A stretch of DNA of 64,000 nt from NCBI GenBank assembly GCA_940671915.1, contig CALNVZ010003426.1:37744543-37808542 (forward strand), written 5' to 3'. The translations under genes and the position numbers were made by a program. How positions within the stretch are numbered: the first letter of the stretch is position 1; each line of letters opens with the position of its first letter. This DNA is from Paracentrotus lividus. Lineage: Eukaryota; Echinodermata; Echinoidea; Camarodonta; Echinidae. Positions 27,801 to 39,800 of the stretch are shown piece after piece. The notes below the pieces were generated by a model. That model worked only from the letters and a program-made list of their open reading frames with translations, ran no database searches and was not told the origin of the DNA.

Positions 27801-30800
27801 CTGTATGGTGTAGAGTCTTGCCTGATGTCAGGCCATCAAATACCCTCTGACCGTAGGATCATTAGCGAAGGCCAGGTCACCTGATGGTGGTGTATTTCCA
27901 GCAATAAAGATAGCCTCAAAGAACCCTGGACTAGCATCGGCGGCATAGAGAATGGTAATACTGTTCGTTGTGAACTCCTGAACGATGATTTCGTTATTAG
28001 GTACTTGATCTATTATGAAGATGGTAATTGCACAAGAAAAGAAAATGAAATGGGTAAGGTTGCCATCAGGAAACTTAGAAACTCACTTAAGTACAGGTTT
28101 ATAAGAAAAAGATGATTTTACATGATAATGATAAATGATTATTCTACAATGTTAATACTCATCATACTTAACCTGAACCATGGTCCCTCAAAATGCATAT
28201 TGACAAAAAGTATGTTTAATCCCAAAAGGGTCAGGGGTTTTTTTTTTGTCATCTTACGGCCAAGGGGGGCGGATCCGCAACCCCCCCCCCGAGATCTCGG
28301 CTATCAACTGCGCAATCGTGACAAAAATCTCTAAAATTACATAGTCAAATGTTCCTTAAAAAACTTTTAGCATTAATTATGCAATTTATGCATAAATTTA
28401 CACATTGTTCTAATTCAGTAAATAAAGCTCCAAAGATGCTAATTTTTATTTACAAACTCTTTATAAGCTCGGATGAAATGGATTTTTAAACAAAATCTGT
28501 ATCAAATTTAATTTCCTATGTATGTCATTGTTTTTTTGTAATTTCTCATATATTTCTTTGTTTTTTGACCTTTTTGTTTTCTATTGTTTTTCGATGAGAA
28601 TTGTCGGCGACATTATCACGACCCCAAAGAACAAAAAACTAATTGACTTGAAGCAGTAAAAGCAAAAATAATCATACATTAATGAATATTGACTTGAAAT
28701 ATTGGTAATATTTGTATTGGTTTCATACACGAAATCACGTTTTGAACAATTTTCGGTCTGACAAGCATGTACAAAATGTTGCGTAACTTTAGAACCACAT
28801 AACCCGGACATCGCAAAGGGTGCAAAAGTTGGGCAAGACTTGAAAAAAAGTCATGAAACGCGTATCAACAACTTTAGCGTTACCAAGATCTTGCGAGAAA
28901 CGTCGAGGGGGGCGGAATCGCCCCCCCCCCCCAACCTTTTAGGGTTAAAGACAAAAAGAGGATAAATTTAAATTATTATGATTCAAATTTTGGGGTAATT
29001 TCTTGTATGTCAGTGTTATCGCCAAATTTCCACAAGGCATCTATTCAACCGGGCCAAGTATTTAATTAAATACAAGGTATAACAGTGTTACACAGAATTC
29101 TACATTACTAAAATTTCTTGTAAAAAGACTACTGTTGTTACTGTCCTAGTGACAAAGTATATGTGTATATTACAAAACCCTAAATGAGATATTAAACATA
29201 TCTATTGAAATTTTAAAAACCTGTGCTAATAATTACCAATGATCTGTGCTAATTTGCACATTTAGCACTCCCATGGATGTACCAAAGGGTTAAATCACAT
29301 TACACAAACCTTACCTGTAACGATACTTCTCTCTAGGGTGAATCTCCGATCTGCTCTCCAAATGCACCCTCAGCGTCAAGGCACGAAGAGACGGTGACAT
29401 GTACTCCATGAGAGGGAAGAGGTTGCTGACCTCGTACACCAGTCTCTCATTAGGGAAGACAACACCGCTGAACGAGCAGGTCATGTCGCACACTGGACGT
29501 CAACCTTGTATCGGCTGACCTCTGAATCGGCTGCCGTCCAGTTGACTGCAAGGAGGTTGGAGTCTTGCTGAACATCAGATTGGTTGGAGATGCAGGGTCT
29601 GTTGCAATGTTCCAAAAGACGTTATTGTTAGGCCTAAGTCACAAATACACGAATTTATGGTAGTTTGATCTACATGTACATTGCACGATAGATGGACATA
29701 CAAACTTGATGTCATATAAAGAAAGAGATAGAAGTTTGTTACAAAACTCAAATGTAAGCAAGGGCTTAAAACCACCAATACATTGCAAACATTTTCTGAA
29801 TAATATTGCATGATATGACATAATATTAGATCATACTGAAAGACAATATCCAAGGATAATACAGCAATGAAAAGATATATAAGCTTGAAATAAAAGTATG
29901 ACAAATAAAGAAATCATTTAACCTTCAGCATTAACAAATCAGATTCAAATCTCACTTTTCATACCCCTCCATTACAGTACAACATCTGTAAGATAATTCA
30001 CATTTAGGACCAACAAAGTCTGCTTTAAGAGCACAATTCGCCCAACTACTTTTATGTCTCACTTCAGCTTCAAATATATATCATCGTGATATAATGAAAA
30101 CTGTAGATGAGCTTAAACCTTGCATGTGTGAATTTTTCCAACTTTCTTGTTCACACTTCATTCAAATTGATTTACTTGATATATGTGTAAGCGGTAGATG
30201 AGCTAAAACCAGTGCATGTGTGAATTTGCCCAACTTACTTGTTCTCACTTCAGTTTCAAATTGATTCAATCTTGATATAGTGTAAACGTTAGATGATCTT
30301 AACCCGTTAGACAATTGTTTGGCCTGATGTCATTACCCCGCAGACGAGATTAAAAAAGAGACGACCCTGTCCGCTCATGCGTAGCGTCGCACGCTGGTAA
30401 GTATCAGTAAGTGAATATATATTATATATATATATAATATATATATATGTTTTTTCTGTAACGTTTTGGTGTTCTTAGTTCTCAATTGACCCTTATAACT
30501 ACATTGATTGAGTATTCCTACATTCCCATGTCAAACTCGATATTACTACATAGAAAATAAAATAATATTGTAAACAAGAAAAGCATTCATCCGGTTTGTA
30601 AACCGAGTATCTTGTCTTGGCCTGAAAAAAATGTTTACACCTTAATGAGTTTCGAACAAGGTGAACAAAGAGTAGCTTTTTTTTATCCCTATTTAAAGAT
30701 TCTTATTGAATGTATTGAATTTTCTTATACCGGCCTAAGATTAACCTAGGTTTTAGTTACAAAAGAAACAAAAATGAATTCTGTTCCTCTGGTTGCCGAC

Positions 30801-33800
30801 TTGATTCTTGAACACACTGTCTCTTTACTCTTTTCTTTTCATTTCTTACAAACTTTAAAACTAAGCCGTATACTCCTTCTTTTGAAGTACTAATTGGGGG
30901 TTAAATGTTGTTAGTCATTTAGATTAGTTTTAAAGAATTTAAAGAATAGTTTTCTTCTCAGCTAAGCCACTGGAAGCGCTGGCTAATTACAGCCGATCTA
31001 TTCTATCATCCTAATACATCCGGGTTTTTTGTGTGTGCGCGCCCATGTTAGAAAATCGCTCACACCTCGCGCTGATCCATTGAATTGTCATGGGCTAACA
31101 ATAAAAGTAATACAAAGGAGGATCAGCGAACCGAAAATGCTAAAAAATCGCTGATGGTCACTTATATACACGTGTTGACGCAATTCTTCCTGAGTGCCTG
31201 AGAAATATCTATTTAAAAAGCTTACTTATTAAATATATCAAATAGTTATGACATGTTTTTCACTAGTACATGTCACTCATTTCATAAATTAACTACTGCA
31301 TTATAGCAAAAATTCAACAAAAGTAGTACAAAAGGTGAATTTTAGGGGTATTTGGTGATAAAGATGTGGTCATAAGGGAACCGAGTATACCCGGTTCCCG
31401 TCCTTTAGTGTGTTAGACGGGACCCGGGTATACCCGGTTCCCACTCTCAACGGGTTAACCATTGCATGTGTGAATTTGCCCAACTTACTTGTTCACACTT
31501 CAGTTTCAAATTGATTTAATCTTGATATAGTGTAAACGTTAGACGATTCTTAAACCATTGCATGTGTGAATTTGCCCAACTTACTTGTTCTTCACTTCAG
31601 TTTTAAATTGATTCAATTTGATATAGTGTAAGCGGTAGATGATCTTAAACCTTTGCATGTGTGAATTTGCCCAACTTACTTGTTCTCACTTCAATTTCAA
31701 ATTGATTCAATCTTGATATAGTGTAAACGGTAGATGATCTTAAACCATTGCATGTGTGAATTTGCCCAACTCACTTGTTCTCACATCAGTTTCAAATTGA
31801 TTTAATCTTGATATTACAGTAAACCATCAATGAGCTTAAACCTTTGCATGTGTGAATTTCCCAACTTACTTGTTCTCACTTCAGTTTCAAAATTGATTCA
31901 ATTCTGATATGGTGTAGACCGTAGATGAGCTCAAACCGGTGAAAAGTGTGAACAGGCCTATCACCAATCTGTACATTCCTGCTATCATCATCATCTGGAT
32001 CGATAGATACAATGATAGCAGTATCTGCTTCCCTCCAAGCTACAGTGATTGTAGTGAGTTAAAGTCCAATACAACAAAGTCGTCTGTCGGAATGGGGCTG
32101 AGTAAAGAGAAGTTAAAACATATTGATTACAAAAACAACCTCCATGAACTGATAGGTCCTCATAATTTACATTCATCAACTTAATGTTTTACACAATACA
32201 TTTAAACTCTTGCCTTTTGTGGAAATCACTTTAGGAGTGAAGCCTTGCTATGAAATCATTTTTATAGAATAGTACATCTCCCTAAGAAATATTTAAAAGA
32301 AATTCAAATATGAGATTTCATTATATAACAAAGATAAGAAAATATGAAAATTACATTCTTTGAAAAGGAGATAGCAAATATTTATTAAGACTGTAAATCA
32401 CATGAAAAATTCTTGCCAAAATTGTGAAGAAATAATAAACAAAAGAACATGTCTTGCAAGTACAGATTTTAGTATTAGGAGTTACTTTAAGCAAATTAAA
32501 GAAAAAATGAAGGAACCCTCACATGTAGGAGTGTTGAGTCGTCTTGTTGGCTCACTGTACGTAGTGTAGTTTTCACCGCTCACAGCAACAAGGCTGAAAT
32601 CATAAGCAGTCCCTGGGTTAGAGATCAGTCACCTCAGCACTCCTGACATCAGAACCTACCTCCTCCAACTCAATGTAGTCACTGTCTGCACTGCGTTTAT
32701 AACTGAGAACAAAGCCAGAAACTCCCCATTCCCAGGCAACCACTGTAGGGTTATTGAAGTGTAATTTACTTCAGTGACAGCTAACAAACTTGGAGGTGAA
32801 GGCACTAGGGAAGAAATTAGACAAAGAAGGAAGTGCGATGTTGTAATCATAGAATTATTAGAAATGGGTACAAATTACACAATCATGTTGATAACAATTT
32901 TTGATGGAAGAATTTTATTTCAGTGACTTTTCTCAATAGTTTATGCCTTCTGGCAACAATTATTTTTTTGTATGCTGTCAGAGTTTGTCCCCAATTTAAA
33001 ATTTCATGGAAAATTCCAAATTGCACAATGGTAGTGTGCGATGTTAATCTACAAGTTAGTATAGTTAATTTTCCTGAACTAATGTGATTTTATTTAAATT
33101 GAAAAATCATGCTAATCTATGCATACTCATACTTTTTGCTCTAATTTACTAAATAAAGCCACTAGAATACTAAATTTGGTCTAAATATTCTTTGTAGCAT
33201 TCCTAACGATTGCACCTGGAAAAAATTTGGTATCAAAATCATTTCTTATGTATTTTATTGTTTTACAAATTTCTTATGTATTTCTTTGTTTTTAAACCTT
33301 TTGGGTTTTTGTTTTTTTGTCAAAATTTTTTGCAGAATCTTTTTGAAGCATAATTATGCTAATATAAATTAATTTTAGCCTATTGAAAGTGAAAATAATT
33401 GATAATTGATTATGAATTAGGTGAGAATTACCTCTATTTGCATTGACTTTGTACACAAAATCACGACTTTGAATGGTTTTTGGTCTGACAGATATTTTGA
33501 AAATCGTGCAGCGTCGTAATTGTATGCCCTATTTTCGTGAAAATGGTTTAAAAAGATGTGCAAGAGTTAAAAGTAAAATTCAAAGTCAAGGGGGGTTGAT
33601 TCAACACCCCCTCCCCCTCCCACCCCCCCCCCCCCCCCGGCCTTTATAGGATTAAAATATGAAGACATTGTAAAAGAAATAATAGAAAACTTAACAGGTA
33701 CGAACAAAGGCATTTTCCTGCAGGTTGGCTGGCAGAACAAAAACAGTGAGTTCATAAAGACTTCCAGGCATAACACCAGTGACGTCAGACTGTCTAATGT

Positions 33801-36800
33801 TCAAGTTATCGATCTTTGATCCATCTGCAGGTTCATAGGTGGTAATATAGGTGTCACCCTCTGTTTCTGAAGGACCCCATTGGAATCTGAAACTGGTCGG
33901 TGTTCTATTGATAATCACAATCTCTCCAGGCTCAGGAATTTCTATTAGATAAAAACAATAAAATGTCCATATTCATGAATTATCTAATATTTTTAAATTA
34001 ATTAAAAACATAACTACATTGATGGATACAATTGTGCAAAATTTATTGTTGAATTTCTTAGAGTTTATGCTCAAACATCACTCCTATTACAAATTTGAAA
34101 TCAATATGAAGTGATCCATAGATTAAAGTTTCCATTCAAAAGACAGCAGGACTTTGTCATGAACTTCGACTACCTATTTTGAACACTTCAAAACATGTTG
34201 CCTAAAACACCAATAATTGCTCAGAGATTTATAAAAGTGGCAGATGTTGCAGGAGTCTTACCTGTTGTACCCTCTACATCGACCACATCACTGTTTTCAG
34301 GGAAACCACCCTCATCAGCCACAGCAACCAGGTAGATGTTATAAGTGGTAGCTGTATTCAAGTCAGGTATGGTTGCAGTGGTAATATCAGGTGCATATCT
34401 TCCAACCTCTGTCCTGATTCTATCTCCAATGCTGTAAGATAGGATGTACTGGTCAAAGATTCCTCCTTGTTGAGGAGCTCTCCATTGAACGGTGATGGAG
34501 GTTGGGGTCTGGCCAACAACCTCAAGATCTCTTGGAGGGTACGGAGCTAAAAAGATTTTAAGAAGGAAGGCAATCATATGAGATAACATCATCATATGAA
34601 ATACACATTAAAAGAAGGAAACCCAGGGGTATGGAACTGAGATTTAAAGAAGCAGATAATTAGATGAGATGAGATGTGGAACCCATGACAGAGTGTGTCA
34701 AAAACTTTTCTTAGCAACAAGTATCAATGAGCACATTTACCCACTTTTCCTACGTACATATCCAGTCAAACAATGTGCATTACAGTATATTTCATGTTTG
34801 AAATCTGAGCAACTGCAAACAAAGTTGATTGGCTAACTGGAATGCCCTGTTGTCGACAATTGATTACTGCTACTATTTGAAATTTCATATCATATTTTTT
34901 TTTAAATCGCCCATTTCCAAATGAGGTTCGTCTCTTCTAGGAAACCTCCTAGAGGTGAAAGAGTTTGCATAGTGATGCCATGTAATGCTTTCATATCTAT
35001 GGTGAAGACACTATAGGCACCTCTTGTGACAGTGCATCTTCCAGTTAACAATATACGTCACTATGCTAAACCTTTCTTACTTCTAAATAGGAGGCAATTT
35101 TGGAAGAGGCAATTCTCCTCATAAGGGAAAAACCCATGAAGGGTTTGCAAAGAAAATGACCAGATAATGCTTCATGCATTAATCCACAAATAGTAGAATA
35201 TTCACAAGGCAAAAATTGAAAGAAAATAGACACCTACATAAAAATCAAATAATGAATGCAATACGCAATTTTTTTTCATTGAATGCCCTAAATACAATAA
35301 GATATTCTCTACTCTAATGTTTTTGACTTGTTCTATAACATTAAAGAGAAGAGACTTACATGTCCTGAACCGCTGGCTTATACCCGAGTTTTGATTTGCA
35401 TCACTAACTTGTGCAGTATAGAGAGTACCGGGTGTAAGTCCATCTACCAAATAAAGAGGGGATTCTCCTTCTGGTATTGTTGCTGGTGCAGTACCAGGTT
35501 CCAGGTTATCATCTTCCACAGAGACCAAATACACCTGTTCTTGGAGTCTTAAACCCCATGTCAACTGAGCCTGAGTCTCGTTAACAAACCGTACAATGAC
35601 CTCCAGTGGTTGAACAGGGGCTGTTTAGAATGAAACAGAATACAATCATCCTTTTTAGATAACTAATTTTTAATCCTTGATGTCTTGAATCAGACAAATC
35701 CATTGTTGAATATATGTTCCATATGATGTGTATTGTATATTTACATAAGCACTTAATCTGAACATGCATGAAATCTGCATGTATAACAGATGAAAGGGTC
35801 TTGGCCCATATTCATAAAACCTTCATAGGCTTAGTCATCACCTACATGTCGACTGGTCCCTTGGTAATTATTTGACAACTGGTTTTAGTAAGGTTTTATG
35901 AATATGGCCCCATATCTTTACTGTGCAATAATATAGTAAACCATACCTGTCGTGAAAGTCATAGATATTGGAGTACTTGATGTAGCATCCTCTCCTGTCC
36001 CAGCCCATGTTACCACGGTAACAGTATATTCAAAGTTGGGGAACAGCCCTGTGAGAGCCAGGGTTGTAGGTTCATCTGATCGTACATCTGTACGTCTCGG
36101 TGATTGACCGTTAGCAGGATCATAGACCACTTCATAGTAGGACACCACGCCAGGGGCGCTGTTCCAGTTGACGGTGATGGATGTCGATGTCACAGGGGAA
36201 AAGGTGAAGCCAGCAATCGGATTCGGCCCTGGAAACAATTCACACAAAATATAGAAATTGCATTTTGTTCTTGTATAGCAAGTATTACATTTTTATTTTA
36301 CATCTTAAACCACTTTTCAATTGGCCGATTAAGAGTTTTGGACATTTTTGGGGCTTGCCCTATGTTGAAACCACCATAGATATAGCTGAAAATTGCTCAA
36401 TTACAATTTTATAGAAAATTGAAGTAATTTCAAAATCAATTTTGTTGCCTAGCAACAGATTTTTGCTTAGCAACCATTTACCCACTTGCTCAAATGTTGA
36501 ATTTTCCAATTCCAAATGGATTTTCTATCTATTTAAAGTTACAAAATCAAACTAATTTAGTTTTATGGTTGAAATATGTTGATATTGATTGTAGAGGGAT
36601 GACACAAAAAGAAAAATATCATATAAAGAATGAATTGCAATGCAAAATTTTGTTAAAAATCACCTAACCAAACCCCTGTCATCATGGAAATATGACAAAA
36701 CTACTGTAAATCTGTATATATTCAACTGTATTTAACAATATTTGTATACACGTGGATAAAAGGGTGCCAAATGAAGGTATATATTGAAAGAAACCAACCA

Positions 36801-39800
36801 TAAAACCCTTTACCTTAGAAAATACTTCAAATGTGACATATTTCTAAGCATCGATGGTAAACAATATGTTGCCTAGCAACCACTTTTTACCTAGCAACCA
36901 TGTCTGTAAATCATATTTCGAGCTTAAAACCAGGTAGAACGGGTATATATTATAATAAACAAACCATAAAACCTTTTACCTTAGAAATATTTCAAACATG
37001 ACATATTTTGAAGTATCCATGGTGAACATTATGTTGCCTAGCAACCACATTTGACCTAGCAACCAAGTCTGTAAATCGTATTTACAGCTTAAAACCAGTT
37101 TGAACTTGGATTATTTTGTTGGGATTTCTATGAACAGGACTCCAAAAGACACTTGGAACTTTAATACTTTAATAAAATTCATTGATAACGTTATTCTTTG
37201 AAGATGCAGAAGAAATTTCCATAGCAACAACAACATTTTACCTAGCAACCTCCCCTCTATATCATGCTTAAAGCTTTTAAGCAGTTTAAACTTAATATTC
37301 CGTCATTTTATTTTATCATTTGAATAGTAGGTGGTACCCTATAGTGCTATTCATTTGATTGGAATCATGATGTGTGGTTGTTGAGGAATTAAAAGTTATT
37401 TCCATAGCAACAACAACATTTTACTTAGCAACCGCACCTCTATGCTATGTTTGTTGAAGTTTTAAAGTAGTATAAACTTGGTTATTTTATTGGTGTATTT
37501 TATCATTCAAAAAGTTAGACCTACACTGTTAGAACGCGGTTTAAAAATTTCGCTGTTTAAAAAATGTTGGTTTAAAAGTTAAACATTCTTGTTTAATATT
37601 TAAACATAGTTGTTTAAAACTGGAAAAGCGAGGTTTTATAGCCTGAAAAAGACCTGTTTAGAGTTTATATATTAAACAGTTTTGTTTAAACAGGCTGAGG
37701 CAAATGTCACGTGATAGTCATGAGCTAATGGCATCAATCGTTACATGCAAGGTGAAATCGGCTCAACATTTCAATCATGGCGAAGGACTTATACCTCACA
37801 CATTAAATATGCATGTATTGATGTGTTGGCTCAGTGGATAGAGCGTCTGCCTTATAATCGAAGGGTCGTGAGTTCGATACCCGACCGCGTTAGCCAGAAG
37901 TTGGAGCATTTTTATTTTTGGAGAGAAGCGTTAAACAATACTGTTGATATTTTAAACAACCATTAAACAACTACGTCGTTTAATTTTTAAACAACGCTGC
38001 GCGATTCACCGGTTAACAGGCAGTTGTTTAAGATTATAAACAACTTGCTTAATTTTTTCTAACAGTGTACATGTATTCCTAATTTATATCTACTTTTGTA
38101 GTGTTAGAATGTCATATAATGAATTGGTTAAAGTTGCAAAATGCTGTTGTTTAAGAATTAGAAATTTACTGAGCAATAACACATATATAAATTATCTACA
38201 CCCTCTAAGCAGTTAAAATTTGGTTATTTTGTGGGCGTCTTTTATTTTTTGAATAGTAGGCCTTACATCTTTTGGTGGTGTTATAATCTCACTTTTCCAG
38301 TTTTAATGGAATTGCAACATTTTTTATTGATTATTAATTATGTTACCCATTAACAAAACATATACTTTTCCCCTCAAAACATTTTAGTTCCCCAATTTGA
38401 TTTATATACTTTATTATTTGATAGGTATCTCAAAGGGCATATTCTAAAACTAGCTATTTATAACACACAGTCAGTGAGAGTGTTGGTTAGTTCGCTCTTG
38501 CTTTAAAATTAATATTTTACATAGCAACTATAAAATAACCTCTATATCATAAAGCTTCTAAGCAGTTTAAACTTTAAACTTGGTTATTTTGTAGGCAACT
38601 TTTATTCTCTTAGAAACAGTAGGCTCAAACCCCAAATAGGCCCTACTCTTAAAGTGATATCATCACCTCGTATCATATTTACTTGAAAGGGGTTGCCACT
38701 TTTTGTTGCTGAAATATTAGAAGGAATTTCCATAGCATCAACCATATTTTACCTAGTAGCAATAAAAAAACATATTTTCATTTTCGCCCGGAGATATGGT
38801 CTTAAGTCTTGAAGTGGACAATCCTGACTGAGAGTGATACATGTAGGTCTACTACTTACATTCTGCACATGGGGATGATTATTATCAAATGTGATTAATC
38901 CTTATTTGAAATCCAAGACTTTAATCACCATTAGAAGAAATCTGGGATTGCATATAATGGGTTACACCAAGTATGCTATCTGATAGAAAGCTACCGATAG
39001 GGGTGAAGTTAGACAACACATAGGACTAGGCATAGGATTGAACCTTATTTCAATCCCAAAATATTAGATATTTTCCCCTCTTCCAGACTGGTCATTTCAA
39101 CATCATGACGGCCATTAGATATCATGTAGGATGCTTATAAATAAAAGATGGCTCTTGATGGTTATGGTTATGAATAAAAGATGGCTGGCCAAAATGGCAA
39201 GTGACCACTAAGACCTCAGCTCCAGTACATGTACAAATTCTGTAGTATCCGCAAAGTGTTGTCCAAGCATGACAATATGCCATCCTTATAAGGGTAGATT
39301 CGTAGACAGTACCCATCTTGTGTGAGACTCCCCAACCCAGGCTATCCGGATCATTGCATCTGGTTATGTTAAAATTTGAAGAAATTTATAGTCCACGTGC
39401 TTGAGCTGGTTTGTACACAAACATGATTATGAACTACTTAAATAGTAAAATTAGCACTAATTTTATTATTTACGAGATAATCACATGACCCTCTCTTACC
39501 TTGCTTTTGTTCCCGAGAACAATACTATGACCGAACCAACAATAGACTACCAAACATTTTTCCTACTTCCCTACCCTCCATTAAAATACCCTGCCTGCAC
39601 GCCTGCCTGACACGAGGTGGCGCTAGACCACTAAGGCATATATCTTCATTCTGAACCAACAATTCGACACTCGTCATAGAGACAAGGTTGGGGCCGGAGG
39701 GAGGGGCGTAAGAGAGGGTCATGTGATTATCTCGTAAATAATAAAATTAGTGCTAATTTTACTAATTTACTTCAATAATCACATGACCCTCTCTTACCTT

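Larger units (their letters stand above)
36313..38790 (+). repeat. Left arm of the foldback, with X-box repeats
   Basis: Units of about 170 bases, clearest between 36776 and 37110, carry pairs of 'cctagcaacc' motifs. GTTGCCTAGCAAC, a perfect RFX-type X-box palindrome, occurs exactly at 36444-36456, 36868-36880 and 37033-37045, with partial copies near 36468, 36889, 37052, 37237 and 37422. The arm is interrupted by a 544-bp MITE at 37524-38067. Matches to the right arm continue to at least 38300 ('ggtgttataatctca'). Confidence 0.7.

Noticed and set aside
30015-31870. Regularly spaced repeats that could be taken for a CRISPR-like array
   Set aside because: The units are contiguous 95-bp tandem repeats without unique spacers, in an animal intron, and match an FN3 exon end.
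37820-37893. Functional tRNA-Ile gene
   Set aside because: Acceptor and T stems do not pair, and it lies inside a MITE; a tRNA-derived repeat is the better explanation.
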